Positions 1 to 11,344 are shown, numbered from the stretch's first letter. The stretch is 64,000 nucleotides of DNA from Metridium senile (GCA_949775045.1 OX459104.1:14033476-14097475), one strand, 5' to 3'. Notes: a model not told the origin generated them from the sequence alone. Program-made: numbers and translations.

Positions 1-550
1 TTCAATACATTAGCAGCACAAAACAAGCATTCATTTCGGTCTTGGTTTGATATGCTTGTTGCTTAAAGCTGCGACAACGTTTCTTTGAAATCATTATATA
101 CTATATAAAAACATATATAGAGAAACATAAGATAAAAATTTAAAATATATAAATTTAAAATATTTTGGGGGGTGTTGCGAGAAACAATAGAAAAGTTTAC
201 AAATCACCAGCTGAAAGCGCTGTCCTAAGTGCAGGCAAATTACCAAAATATAGAGATATATGAACTATGGAATGTTAATATTATAATGTACACCATTATT
301 ACACCAGTACGAAAAAACTATATAATACCAATTTTTCCTTTATTTTTATTTATTGTTTTATTAATAAATAACAACAGTGAAAAAAAGAGCACACAAAACC
401 AAGCAAAAGGTCTCGGTTCGAATCCTTGCACTGGCACTCAAAGACTTTTTTTCGCCAAAAATCTAAAAGTAAATTATGTAAATTAAGTCTGATGTTTACC
501 CGTCAGTAGAGATGGGACATGGGAGAGGGGGAGGGCAATATCTGAATTAT
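1..550. other. AT-rich intergenic DNA, no gene seen
   Basis: No ORF with protein-like composition was seen. Positions 406-440 carry a short tRNA T-arm-like string (GGTTCGAATCC) without a matching A box or acceptor stem, so at most a tRNA-derived repeat fragment. Positions 60-90 hold a variant of the GCGACAACG-TTTGAAAT motif that recurs at transposon ends elsewhere in the window (about 10,940, 11,190 and 37,850). Confidence 0.4.
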
Positions 551-604
551 GGACATGAAGCATTATATAATGACACATGTGCCATTATATAATGCTTCAT
601 GTTC
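551..604. repeat. 54-bp near-perfect palindrome
   Basis: Two 27-nt arms meet without a spacer at 577/578 and differ at two positions (GGACATG... against GAACATG..., and one inner A/G). The centre is ACATGT. It could extrude as a cruciform, or be the remains of a very short foldback element. No gene is attached to it. Confidence 0.85.
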
Positions 605-1270
605 ATTTGCATTCCATTGTTCTTCTATTCTACACCATAATCCCTCCGCGTTTCAAACGTAGATTATGCGATATACAAGGCTTTCCTCGTGACCAGAGAG
701 GAGCATCGGATTGGACAAAATGGTCATGAATTATTAATGAGTTTTTTTAATTAAAAGCTAATGATATTTTTTTCCATTTGTTTATCATTTTTTTCCATTT
801 GTTTATATGTTTTGAGATAGAAAATTTCTTATTGGCCAGTACATATTCTATTCTTTCGTTGTATTTTAGAAAATTTATTCAAAATACCAATATACTTATA
901 GGAATATATAATACTGCATGTGGCGCTTTTCGATCTGTAAAAAACCTAAGCTATCACTAAATAAATATATAAATATATATCTATACAAAATAGATTATGA
1001 GGCTGACTTGTTTGGATATGTTAAAACTATACTATTTACAAATACTTGTAAATAGATTATGCTATGGGTTATTAATCAATAAAGGGACTGCGTTTGTTGT
1101 CAATTGAAGTTCATTACACTGTTTGGGAGCACTAACTGTAAACGCTCTATCATCAACTTTGATCTAAGATGATGCGGGGATTACTCTCTAAAATAGACAT
1201 GTTTTAAGAAGGCTCCGTACAGTTTTTCAAGTGCTCGACTGGTCAACTTTAAGCGGCTGTAGATCTTATT
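605..1270. other. AT-rich DNA without recognised features
   Basis: Short ORFs only, with no protein-like composition and no obvious repeat structure except low-complexity AT. Confidence 0.35.
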
Positions 1271-2557
1271 TGCATACACCCTCAGCTTTGACATTTTGCC
1301 CAGTTGTTACATAAAGATTAAAGTTTGCAAGGGTATGTTACGACCTATACAGTGCTAATATATAGCAGTTTGCTTAGAAGTATACCAACTTTGGAAAAAT
1401 TCGTAAAAGTTGATTTCGAATAATTTGAGGGTCATTTTTTAAAGTGCACCTGACGCCTTTCATGATATTTTGCGAATCTGTTGTACATGAGGTGTATAAT
1501 AAGTGTATTTAATTTGTCTTGATATCGACCTCTCCTTTCTGAGATATAAACATTTGAAATCTGAAAATGCAAATTAAGTGACGTCATCCCAGGCCTCATT
1601 AAATATACAAAAGTTCTCTGGAAATAATTATAGCAATTTTTTAAAGCTCAATATCTGTATTACTAATATTCACTCTACCATTAACATTTTTACTACTTCA
1701 CAAAAACAAGCTTGCTGTCAGCTTTGAAACAAAACTTTGACAAATTCCTAGGATGACGTCACCTCATTTGCATTTTCAGATTTCAAATGTTCATATCTCA
1801 AAAAGGAGAGGTCGACATCAAGAAATATTAAGTACACTTATTATATACCTCATGTACAACAGATTTGCAAAATATCATGAAGGGCGTCAGGTGCACTTTA
1901 AAGCTACAAATTCACTACTTCTTGTTTCCGATTCCATAATTTTTCAAAGAAAGCTCCCTAAAGACTATGACTCCCTAACTGTCTAAATCTTGTTCCAACA
2001 GCAGACTTCTTAATTGTAGGCAAAATTTAAATTTGCAAAGTGCGTTTCACAGAATACACCTAACTTTTGCATTTTATTTGATTGTCTTTAATAGCTTCAA
2101 TCAAGTCAGCACTTGAAACGCGTCTTTGAAATATCCGACAAATTTAACTCATGGAAATTAAAAACAATATATGGCCGGGACGCGTTTTTTATTGAGTACT
2201 CAACGCCATTTTAATGAGTTTTGAAAAAATCAGCCCAATTTTGTGTCTCCGTTTAAACACACTGACGGAGATCCAAAGCACTTTACGGCTTGGAATTTTG
2301 CCTACTAGTAGTTTGATGTTGAATTTCTTCAAACGTCGTATACTTCTAGGAAAACTGCTATATATTAGCATTGTTTAGGTTGTTTTAAAAGTTTGGTTTC
2401 GAAAAACGAAAAGCGTAAAATCGCTGCTAATCAAAAATAGCGATATCATTGTTTCGTCGCTATGGTAACTTCGATGTAAACAAAAATACACACCCTAAGA
2501 AAATTCAATCTTTATGTAACAACTATAGGCAAAATGTCAAAGCTGCAGGTGTTTGCA
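1271..2557. mobile_element. Composite foldback element with ~50-bp outer inverted repeats
   Basis: The left end (1271-1320, containing AGCTTTGACATTTTGCC and TTGTTACATAAAGATT) is matched in reverse complement at about 2507-2557. The pair encloses the smaller foldback at 1438-1903. No transposase ORF is visible, so a non-autonomous element. The right end abuts the sequence GCGGGCCGAGTC, which is shared with the flank of the third receptor gene (about 17,272). Confidence 0.55.
1438..1903. mobile_element. Foldback (MITE-like) element, arms ~155 bp
   Basis: Left arm 1438-1593 and right arm 1747-1903 are inverted copies (starting TTTAAAGTGCACCTGACGCC and including TGACGTCATCC) around a ~150-bp loop. 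No coding capacity. It is nested inside a larger inverted-repeat element. Confidence 0.75.
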
Positions 2558-2907
2558 TTAGCGGGCCGAGTCAACATCTGAATAGGTTAAAGAAAAACGT
2601 ACAAATTTCATTATAACCTGTGCACTTCAAAGTTGCATCTGTTTTTATTTGCCAAAACTTGTTAATCAAGTTTATATATATTGGCCATTATGCAAGAACA
2701 GCTGAATCTTGAATGCAGCTGAATCTTCTCTATGAATCTTATAAAAATGAAACAAACCAACAAGGAAAAACATTTATATAAATGGTTAATAATATATATA
2801 GTAAATACAAATTTCAATCTTTTTTATCTTTCTTTCTGTAGTGTACTTCGATCCCAACATTGTTTTTTTCTGATATACTATTATTTTAAATGGGAGATGT
2901 CTTCTTA

Positions 2908-3763
2908 AAGGAATTATAAAGTTACGAAGTTTCGGTCTCACCATGAAACCATCATAAGGTACAAGTAAATTATGCAAATACATCATTTAAAACTGCGTTA
3001 TAACAAAAGGTATTGTTCGTAAGCACAATAGTTATTTAAAGGTTCTTAATGAAATAACTTTGCTTTTATCGAGTCACTTTGTACGTTGAACACGGGTTGG
3101 CGAACTTGAATAAACAATATTTAAAAAATTAAACAGTCTAGTTTGGTTCTACATCGCTTCAGGACTTTAAACTGTTTGGCACTAATATGTTCAAGGCCAT
3201 GTTCACTGCGAATATATTTACCAATCGAACTTGATTTCTGTTGATGTTCAGCTATACGTTGGTCGAGGTGACGACGTGTAAAACCAACATAACGACTTGA
3301 ATTAATCGCACAATCGCATTTAAAATATTAAACAAGTGAACACTCATTTGGTTGATTACATCCTGTTTTTCTTCACATATCTTCATATATCAGCTATACG
3401 TTGGTCGAGGTGACGGCGTGTAAAACAAATATAACTTGAATCGGACAAGTCACATTTAAATTCATAAACAACACTGAATTGGTTGCTTACATCCGGCTTT
3501 TCCTCGCGTATCTTCATATCTTCTCCAACGTTTCTACCAGTAAACACGGGAATAAGTCCTTGTTTATAGTGTTACCAAGGTGACTAAGCCGTTTTCTAAC
3601 TATATCGGCCGATGGTTGGTCTTTATGTGGAATAGTAAAGCAACACACCCTGACATCGTCGAGAAGCCCAGGCCCACCATGAGCAGTGTCAGCAGTCTTG
3701 GTTTCATGATGAGACTGAAACGTCGTAACTTTATAATTCCTTTAATTTTCATTATTAAATCAA
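2908..3763 (-). mobile_element. Penelope-like retroelement fragment with target-site duplication
   Basis: Read on the minus strand, the insert encodes two pieces typical of Penelope-like elements: a GIY-YIG endonuclease stretch (CDCAINSSRYVGFTRRHLDQ, about 3120-3325, followed by RIAEH) and a second copy with one frameshift and a stop (FKCDLSDSSYICFTRRHLDQ, about 3390-3530), preceded by linker-like VRKRLSHLGNTI. No reverse transcriptase core remains. The insert ends are inverted repeats (AAGGAATTATAAAGTTACGA at the left, complement at 3724-3743). It is flanked by direct copies of GATGTCTTCTTA (2896-2907 and 3764-3775). The homologous site upstream of receptor gene 3 (about 17,760) lacks the insert. 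It is dead: stops, a frameshift and no RT. Confidence 0.85.
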
Positions 3764-3970
3764 GATGTCTTCTTATTGTTCTTATTTGCTTGGTTTTGAA
3801 ATTCTCCCAATATAAGCTTCTTTGATGATAAATCTTATTCGCTCTAATTTGGTCAATTTAAATCTCCCTACAATCCCTATATTTGGAAGAAAACCCTGAC
3901 CATTTTCCAGTACCTTCCTCTTAGGCAATACTATTGTATTAGTTCATCCTATCTTATCTTTCTAATTAAA

Positions 3971-4190
3971 GGCTTTGGCAAGCTCATACATTTCCTTCAA
4001 GGTGTCCACCTAATACAAAATAGGTCGTAGGAGTGAATTTGTTAAAAGGTTTTTTACTTTTTGGGAAAACACCTTCAAGTAGCCATGTAATGAGCAAAGA
4101 AAACTAATCTAAAATCATGGCATTCACTCCTTGATGATGTTCCGATTGTGTTTGTGATATGGCTGTGATCAATTAACGTGTTTATTCCAA
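3971..4190 (+). repeat. Conserved ~220-bp receptor-upstream block, copy 1
   Basis: The block runs from GGCTTTGGCAAGCTCATACA to GATCAATTAACGTG and recurs at 5011-5225 and 17,991-18,205 with few changes. Inside it, AAGGTGT and ACACCTT form a possible stem of ~7 bp around a 30-40-nt loop. No ORF is conserved between copies. It could be an enhancer, a non-coding RNA or an old repeat; the sequence alone does not decide. Confidence 0.6.
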
Positions 4191-5010
4191 AATTCGTTGT
4201 TGCTGTAAAAACTACAGTCCAGACTATGTAAACTAAACCAAAAATATATTTAACTAACTTTTTATTGTGACAAATAAATAAATAAACCAAACCAAACTAT
4301 ATGCTATATATGTGTTGTTGAGGAAATATATATTGTTATTGTGACAAATAAATAAACTAAACTAAACTACGTTTATGTCTGTGATTGTTAAGCAAAACAA
4401 GCTAAAGTGTCAATTGGTCTGGGGCGGTTTTTTGATTTCCGTTCCATCAATTAAAATACAAAAAGCAGCTCAAAAACGTATTTATTTATTTATTATTTAT
4501 TAGTTTCTTCCATTTAGTGTGCATAAAAAGTTACACAACTAAAATACATGAACAAATAGACATTTACATAGTAGCACTAAATGAGGGGCAAAACGAACGG
4601 ACTCTTAGTCACAACGAGGTTAGCCCACGATCGTGATCAAGAGATTAACCATATAATATAGAGATGATATTAGAATAATGTGGAAATGGAAATGGACAAC
4701 GCTTCTATTCAGGTTGTTTTTTGGGAATTGTTTGTCATTGTTTCACGATAAAGGAATATATAAATGGATAATTACATATATAGTAAATACAAATTTCAAC
4801 TTTTTTTTATCTCTTTCCCTCTATGCTGTACTTCGATCCCAACATGATATTATTATTTTTTTCGATATACAATTATTTTAAATGGGAGATGTCTTCTTAT
4901 TGTTCTTATTTGCTTGATTTTGAAATTATCCCAACATAAGCTTCTTTGATATACTATTATAATGGTTCATCCAATCTTGTCTTTCTTATTAACACTTTTT
5001 AAAACAAAAT

Positions 5011-5225
5011 GGCTTTGGCAAGTTCATACATTTCCTTCAAGGTGTCCACCTAATACAAAATAGGTCGTAGGAGTGAATTTGTTAAAAGTTTTTTTTTTTT
5101 TTGCTTTTTTTAGAAAACACCTTCAAGTAGCCATATAATGAGCAAAGAAATTTAAAATCATGGCATTCACTGCTTGATGATGTTCCAATTGTGTTTGTGA
5201 TATGGCTATGATCAATTAACGTGTT
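5011..5225 (+). repeat. Conserved receptor-upstream block, copy 2
   Basis: Second copy of the block at 3971-4190, about 300 bp from the start codon of receptor gene 1. It has a longer T run (about 5089-5102) in the loop part and small deletions near 5140. Confidence 0.6.
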
Positions 5226-5443
5226 ATTTGGTTTCCCTTCCATCATTATAAGGTAGCTCAAATACGTAGAATGTGATCAAGAGATTATCCATATAATATA
5301 GAGATGATATTAGAATAATATGGAAATGGAAATGGACAACGCTTCTATTCAGGTTGTTTTTGGGAATTGTTTGTCATTGTTTCACGATCACGTACGTAAA
5401 ATCAAAAAGGAAGAAACGAATGGCATGTATTGTTCAAATTTAT

Positions 5444-5450
5444 TATAAAA
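5444..5450 (+). promoter_or_regulatory. Candidate TATA box of receptor gene 1
   Basis: TATAAAA lies about 75 bp before the ATG, in a stretch (TTTATTATAAAATAC) shared with receptor gene 3 at 19,270-19,276. The leader up to GACGTT-AATTCCGAAGCAAACC just before the ATG is also conserved. The pseudogene copy lacks it. Confidence 0.5.
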
Positions 5451-5524
5451 TACGAACGAAGCACACTTTCAGCAGGGCTTTACATTTTTAAGAAGTTGAG
5501 CGACGTTTAATTCCGAAGCAAACC

Positions 5525-6493
5525 ATGTCCTACACCAACTTTACAACAAGTAATCAGTCTCTTTGCTCAGTGGTCTCGATCACGCCAGATTTCGACATTT
5601 ATAACCTCACAAACCTTCCAAACTCGGTTGAACCAAACTGGATGTTCTTTGCAGTCGTCAATGGTATCATCGCCCCACCAACGGTCGTCATTAACCTGCT
5701 GGTCATTTATGTGATTCTTAAAGATGGAAGTCTACGAAAATCTATTTACAACAACTTACTTGTCGCCTTAGCAGTAACTGACTTTTTGGAAGGACTTCTA
5801 GTAGATTCAGTATATTGTTCGTATCTTGTCTCTCTTCTGTTAAGACGTCCACATCCATGTTTGTTTAGCCTTTACTCTATACTAGCAATGCTTTGCAGTT
5901 GCTTGACAATGAATACCTTAATGATTTCCAGTTTAGAGAGGTACCTTGCCATAGAGCACCCTCAGTTCTACTTGAAAGATGTCACAGTCAAGAAAGTGCT
6001 AATTGCGACAGTTTTTATATGGTTGTTTGCGCCAACAGCCATGATTTCGGGGAGAATTTTCTTTGACAACTCAGAAACTTTGCGAAAAGTTCCTATTGTG
6101 TTGATTGGAATCTTAAATTTGATTGTGATTTTGTACTGTTCTTTAAAAGTACAAATAAGAGCACATCGCCATAGGAGAGCCATCCAAGCACAAGTACAAG
6201 CAGTACAACAGGAAGAGCAAGAAGAACAGCAACGACGACTCAAGGAATTCAAGCGAGCCGTCACCATGAGTATGCTAGTGCTTGCATCGATTCTCTTCTA
6301 CTGCCCTTTTATCATCGGCGGGATTGTATTGGCAATCAAAGGCAAAGATGTTACTGCTGACTTTAAATATATTGCTCAACCAATTGGCGGAACATTTATC
6401 CATCTGCAATCCCTCGTGAACCCTTTGATTATGTCTCTTCGTCTATCGTACATCCGTCAAGGAATCAAAAAGAAACTTTTCTGTCGTGACTGA
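5525..6493 (+). CDS. Class A (rhodopsin-like) G-protein-coupled receptor, single exon, copy 1
   Basis: A 322-residue orphan receptor of the plasma membrane, expected to couple an unknown extracellular ligand to G proteins. The N-terminus has glycosylation sequons (NFT at 5, NQS at 10, NLT at 28). Seven hydrophobic segments follow: TM1 with INLLVI (N57), TM2 with LAVTDF (D86), TM3 ending ERYLAI (138-143), a short TM4-TM5 loop, a Gln/Glu-rich helical third inner loop (about 216-245), TM6 with FYCPF, and TM7 with SLVNPLI (297-303). Unlike most class A receptors it has no Cys in extracellular loop 2 to pair with C112, and the NPxxY tyrosine is replaced (NPLIMSL). The ATG is the one shared with copy 3, preceded by AAACC. 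Loss of the loop disulfide also occurs in melanocortin- and lipid-type receptors, but no specific family is claimed. The closest relative in the window is 19351-20310. Confidence 0.93.
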   Translation: MSYTNFTTSNQSLCSVVSITPDFDIYNLTNLPNSVEPNWMFFAVVNGIIAPPTVVINLLVIYVILKDGSLRKSIYNNLLVALAVTDFLEGLLVDSVYCSYLVSLLLRRPHPCLFSLYSILAMLCSCLTMNTLMISSLERYLAIEHPQFYLKDVTVKKVLIATVFIWLFAPTAMISGRIFFDNSETLRKVPIVLIGILNLIVILYCSLKVQIRAHRHRRAIQAQVQAVQQEEQEEQQRRLKEFKRAVTMSMLVLASILFYCPFIIGGIVLAIKGKDVTADFKYIAQPIGGTFIHLQSLVNPLIMSLRLSYIRQGIKKKLFCRD

Positions 6494-6662
6494 CTTTAGT
6501 CTTGTTGAAGACTAACGATATCTGAGTATGTGAACAACCTGCCTGCCTACTGTCAATGTCCTGATGCCATGAGTTGCCTTATTTAGAATTTCCAATACAC
6601 CCTATATATACATTTATTTCATTACTCGTGCTTTCCATAGGCGTACCCGAGTTATAAAATGA

Positions 6663-6810
6663 GTTTAGTTTAGTTTAGTTTAGTTTAGTTTAGTTTAGTT
6701 TAGTTTAGTTTAGTTTAGTTTAGTTTAGTTTAGTTTAGTTTAGTTTAGTTTAGTTTAGTTTAGTTTAGTTTAGTTTAGTTTAGTTTAGTTTAGTTTAGTT
6801 TAGTTTAGTT
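6663..6810 (+). repeat. (TTTAG)n pentanucleotide array
   Basis: About 29 uninterrupted copies of a 5-bp unit, 170 bp after the stop codon of receptor gene 1. One base shorter than the TTTAGG or TTAGGG telomeric units, so treated as a microsatellite. Confidence 0.95.
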
Positions 6811-7547
6811 CTTAACAATTGATATCATAATTATAATTATAAATTATAATAATAGAGGTTGATAATATTAAGGAGTGGTCTGCACTAAACGTTATTTGAA
6901 GCTCAACCTTGACAAAACAAAAGAGCTAGTACTTAAGAAATATTGACAAACCCAGTTCATTACTAGGATGTTGCCGCTTACAGTAAATATTTAATTAACA
7001 TATATATACTCCGAAACAGAGCACTGAAATTTGTTTATATGAAGTTTACAAGACCTATGATACTTAAGAAGAACGATAGTGCTCTTTGGTTGAAGACCTC
7101 CAAGTCTACAAATAACGATTCAAGAAAAGTTTTCTAAATAGATGTATTTTCCCGTATTCTCAGTCAAATATATTAACCATTGTATCTATATATATTAGTC
7201 ATATATTTACTCATTTTATGTATATATATATTATTAATAAGTATTACTATATTTACATATAAGTTTAAATGTTTGTTTCAGGGTAGTTCGGGACTTATGG
7301 ATTCCTTCGATGGAATCCTTTAAAACTCTAGTTCGCTGTAGTTCGCTGTAGTTCGCTGTAATTGTTTCATTTGCCCGTTTATATATTTTAATTTTGTTAA
7401 ATATTGTATCTATTTGTTGTTGATATTTCATCACTCGTAAATAAAATCAATAAACATTCAAAGTTATTCAAGTCAAATGTGAAAGCATGTCAACTATCAA
7501 GGCAGCCGCAAATTACGCTCGTCGGGAATGTTTGAAAATACCTCTTA
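6811..7547. other. AT-rich 3' flank of receptor gene 1
   Basis: No gene seen. A short triplicate of CTGTAGTTCG is at about 7329-7358, and AATAAA-type signals occur only at about 7440-7455, far from the stop codon, so the true poly(A) site of receptor gene 1 is uncertain. Confidence 0.35.
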
Positions 7548-7679
7548 GGGGCTGTTTATATGAAAGCGAGTTGTCCCTGCTAGCTGGGATAACTCTTTTG
7601 TTTTGTATTCCCCAGGGGATTCAAAACAATAGAGTTATCCCGGCTAGCAGGGACAACTCGCCTTCATATAAACAGCCCC
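7548..7679. mobile_element. 132-bp MITE with TTA target duplication (Harbinger-like)
   Basis: Near-perfect inverted repeats of about 58 bp (GGGGCTGTTTATATGAA ... complement) leave a short loop near 7606-7621. TTA occurs immediately outside both ends (7545-7547 and 7680-7682). A 3-bp TTA duplication and GGG-starting ends fit PIF/Harbinger-type MITEs. No coding capacity. Confidence 0.8.
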
Positions 7680-7689
7680 TTACAGACAC

Positions 7690-7875
7690 AGTTTTAAAAA
7701 GCGCGTGTCTGGGCCGTTTAACTTATGATAAAGCGTTGCACGACGGCCCAGGAACGCCTGCATAAGTCACGTAAATAATTGCCCGGAGGCTCGGCCTCTA
7801 GGTGATACCACACACAAACTTAAAACGCAAAAAATATTTAATGGCTCGGTTCAATAGTGTACAACAAACGATTCC
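7690..7875 (+). repeat. 3' flank block shared with receptor gene 3
   Basis: The stretch with AAAGCGTTGC, GGAACGCCTGCA, ATACCACACA and ATTTAATGGCT reappears at about 20,840-20,960, and its end reappears twice more up to 21,300. This shows that the duplicated unit extends into the 3' flank. Confidence 0.6.
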
Positions 7876-7974
7876 AACCAACAAAGCGCTATTATAGATA
7901 ATAGTCCCCTTAGTTCTTTGTCAATCAGAAACGCGCTATTAAAAACATCCAGAGAAGCCTGTCACAGTCATTCC

Positions 7975-8464
7975 CGCCTTATATTCTCGGTTTTCACGTG
8001 ACGACATAAAAATGCTCAAGTGTAAACTACGAATCGCAGACAGCTGGTCCTCTAGAATTTTGTAGATGTGTTTGAAATATATTATTCCTGAAAGTGCGGT
8101 TGTGTTTCTTAATTTTTCGCTCTCGAGATATTGAATGCGAAATTCTAGAGCCGTAAAAATATATAAATCATCTTTCTTGGCTGGTACACTTACGAAACTG
8201 TTTGTTGATTAAAAATTTCCCCTGTAAATCGTTTTAGTTCGAGTTAAATTGTAATGTCGACGCCTGAATATTGTGCGCCTTGTTGGTGTACACAAGCTGT
8301 ACACCAACATAGCGGCTCTCTATATTCTTGGCAAAAACAGTAGCATATGATATCTTGGCAGCAAAAGCACGGTTTGATTTGAATTGATAATGTTAAGATA
8401 TCTGAAACGAACTGAAATATTTATGATTACGTCAATGAAAACCGAGAATACACTGTCAGGCGGT
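7975..8464. mobile_element. Degenerate foldback element with inner hairpin
   Basis: Ends near 7975-8003 and 8430-8463 are inverted (TATTCTCGGTTTTCA against TGAAAACCGAGAATA). Inside lies a perfect 12-bp hairpin at 8281-8309 (TGTTGGTGTACA, 5-nt loop, complement). No ORF. Confidence 0.55.
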
Positions 8465-8985
8465 CTAAATAACCGGCGGTAGAAATATGGAAAAAAACCA
8501 TATATCATTCAAAGAGTATTCGAGGCTCTACAGTCATTTTGAATGAGAATCGACTTATAAGAGAATGGCCGAACCGAGAAAATACAACGATATCGATTAG
8601 AAATCTTGCAAATTACTTATGCTATTCTTCACGCATAGCCATGTATCCCACATCAAAATGTCCGCAAAGGCATGGTGTTTTCGAATCTGGTGTTAACTTT
8701 AATTTCAAATATAGCCTGTCTCTCTTGTAAAATTTATCAAACCGTTCGCTTTCAACTTAGAAAGTACTTATACTTATTAGCAAAATCATTTGATAAGGAC
8801 AATATCATTTGATAAGGACAATAACAGATTGAAATAAATGTATTCACTTTTACTTTTTTTTTTTTTTTTTACTTTTATGCAACTATTTTGAGAAAAGATC
8901 CAAAAAACATGATTTTGAGGTCGTATTTCTGCCTGTTTGTGTGGGCTGACATGGGTACCGTGAGACATGAATTAATTATAGCTGA
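8465..8985. other. AT-rich DNA with a poly(T) run
   Basis: No gene seen. A T-rich run is at about 8848-8873 and a short tandem doublet (ATCATTTGATAAGGACA) at about 8785-8822. Confidence 0.35.
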
Positions 8986-9240
8986 CTAAATGTTAACACC
9001 TGGTTTAGGTTTTCAGTGGGAGATACGATGTCTTCTTAGTTTTCTTTTTTGCTTCTTCCAAATTACTGACAAATATAATATTCCCAAATAATAAACCAGT
9101 ATCTGACTAAATGTTAACACCTGTTTTAGGTTTTCAGTGGGAGATGTCTTCTTAGTTTTCTTTTTTGCTTCTTCCAAATTACTGACAAATATAATCTTTC
9201 CAAATAATAAACCAGTAGCTGACTAAATGTTAACACGTGT
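8985..9240 (+). repeat. ~118-bp tandem duplication, 2.2 copies
   Basis: The unit starts CTGACTAAATGTTAACACC and includes TTTTCAGTGGGAGAT-GTCTTCTTAG and CAAATAATAAACCAGTA; it appears at about 8985, 9104 and, truncated, 9219. GGGAGATGTCTTCTTA is also part of the receptor upstream flanks. Confidence 0.75.
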
Positions 9241-9883
9241 TTTCCGATGAAAAAAACGTATATCCCGTTTGAAATTATTTCTAGTGGAGTGAAGTCTTGA
9301 AGTCCGTAATTTAATAAAAAAATGTTGGAATTCATTTGCTGTAAATGAGAATATATAAATTACATCAATAAATATATATATATAAATACTTCAATTCTGC
9401 AAGAGGACTTGCTATAAAAAGACCTCGAAAACTTAAAATGCTTTGAAACTTCAGATTAAGATTATTGCATTTTGGGTACTTATTATTACAAAATAAATCC
9501 TACACTCATTGGGTAATTGTTTTTCGAGAACGGAGGCAATTTTGATTTTTGATGTTTTATAGGACCTATATATAGTTGTGCCCAAATTCCTACCTCTCAA
9601 ATTAGCTTCGTTTCGATATAAAATTTAACTAAAACTAAGATAATTATTGTAAAGTATTTACAATTATCAACAACAACAACAATTACAAATTATCCCTTTT
9701 TGATTGATTTTACCTAATAGTGAATGTTTTACAGATTTTCGATTATCCATAATCTAATTTCGGTGCAAATGTTATTTAGCTATAGCAGGTTTCCGTGACT
9801 ATTTTTGAGTGGCCCCAAAAATGTTACTTTACATATCGAAAGACGTAATGTTTCTCTTTCTTTTCAAAATAATTTAAATAATT

Positions 9884-10400
9884 TGCTATTCTGAACAACA
9901 TATGTTTTAAATTGCCATTTGTCACGCTTTCACGTGAGCATTTTCCAAAAATAAGCAACAAGAATTTGTATGCCTGACTGGCAAGCCTTGACATTAGCTA
10001 TATAAATTCCTGTACTTTTGATTATTTTAAAAATCCTCAAGTTTAAGTTTTAAAGATGTTGAGATAAAACTAAATAAGAAAATCGCTTTAATTTCGTCAA
10101 TCTTTATCTCCCTGCAATCTTAATGGGAGGAAGAACTTCTTAAACATTTGCTATTCAGAACAACATATGTTTTTATTTCCCTTTTGCCATGCTTTCACGT
10201 GACCATTTTCCAAAAATAAATAGCAAGGATTTGTATGACTTCAGCTATATTAACTCTGTACTTTTTGATGATTTTAAAAAAGCCTTAGAATTTTAGTTTT
10301 AAAGATATTGCGGTAAAACTAAGTAATAAAATAAATCATATTCGCTTTAATTTGGTCAATCTTTATCTCCCTACAATCTTAATGGGAGGAAGAACTTCTT
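9884..10400 (+). repeat. ~255-bp tandem duplication upstream of the receptor pseudogene
   Basis: Two units (about 9884-10,135 and 10,138-10,400) share TTGCTATTC-GAACAACATATG, GCTTTCACGTGA, CATTTTCCAAAAATAA and CAATCTTAATGGGAGGAAGA. The end (about 10,330-10,490) is homologous to the upstream flanks of the two intact receptor genes (3830-3950 and 17,830-17,960), marking the third copy of the duplicated locus. Confidence 0.7.
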
Positions 10401-10919
10401 ACACATTTCCAAGTACATTCCTCTTGCGAAATACTATTTTATTTGTTAATGCTTTTTTGTCTAATCCTAATCAACACTTTTTAAAACAAAACAAAGCGTT
10501 TCCCCCAGGAAGTTAAGATGATTGTTTTGTGAAAACACTTGAGCAAACGAATAAGGTCAATTTTTCAAAATTCTCTTCCAGTCTCGCTTTAATTTATATA
10601 AACATATAAATTTAATGTACTTAAACATATATAAATGTCAGAAAATATATCTTTAAGTTTTATCACTGCCATATAAATCAAATTAATAACCATCTGCAAT
10701 ATACTTTTTTTGAATGCTCTACTGAAAAGCTCTGGGTTAACTATTGACAAAGTTATAATTATCATTTAAAAGATACCGCGGTTTGTGTTTTAGGTTTAAG
10801 ATATCGGGCCTTTGCTTTCACGTTTTTAATAGAAGCTAAATTTTAACTAATAAATTGATCCTAAAATATTAAACTTGAAGTCAAATTGCATATTCAGAGT
10901 GTAATTATACTGTTATACA

Positions 10920-11216
10920 TATACACCTATTTCAAAAATCGTTGTCGCAGCCGAAGCTACAGTCAACACTCTGAAGCCTGCAAAGGATGTCGGTAATATG
11001 AAATGAATGTGTGATTTATTACGCGCTTTTGAAATAGATATTTGTTTCATCATCTATCACTGCAAAACTTGTTATGTTCATATACCACAAACACTTACAA
11101 CCAAAATATGCTATGAATAAATCGATAATAAGAGTAGAAATACCAGCATCCTTTGTAGGCTTTAGAGTATGGACTGTAGCTTTGATTGCGACAACGATTT
11201 TTGAAATAGGTGTATA
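10920..11216. mobile_element. MITE with TATACACCTATTTCAAAAA ends
   Basis: Arms at 10,920-10,992 and 11,145-11,216 are inverted copies (TATACACCTATTTCAAAAA then CGTTGTCGCA... at the left, complement at the right) around ~150 bp with no ORF. Similar ends occur at 36,521-36,840 and at the start of the 66-bp minisatellite (about 52,144). Confidence 0.75.
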
Positions 11217-11344
11217 ATTTGTTTGTTTGTGTGTATATATATATATATTTATAATATAGCTTAGATAGTAGGTAAGCTCTGATTGGTTGATTCACTCAAA
11301 AAAGCTATGCTTTATTTCACCGGTATACGTAGAGATCATGATGA

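Larger units (their letters stand above)
2560..5524 (+). repeat. Segmentally duplicated upstream flank of receptor gene 1
   Basis: Most of this stretch reappears at 17,265-19,350 in front of the third receptor gene, and part of it at about 10,330-10,490 in front of the truncated copy. Examples are GCGGGCCGAGTC, the CTTTAATTTGGTCAAT run and GGTCTGGGGCGGT. Within this copy one part is repeated again in tandem (about 3765-4740 and 4740-5400). Differences include a Penelope-like insertion at 2908-3763 that the third gene lacks. Confidence 0.75.

Noticed and set aside
399..445. tRNA gene
   Set aside because: Only a T-arm-like GGTTCGAATCC is present; no A box, D arm, anticodon arm or acceptor pairing could be drawn.
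5968..6267. 99-codon minus-strand frame inside receptor gene 1
   Set aside because: Antisense shadow of a well-supported coding exon.
6663..6810. Telomeric array
   Set aside because: The unit is 5 bp (TTTAG), not TTAGGG or TTTAGGG.
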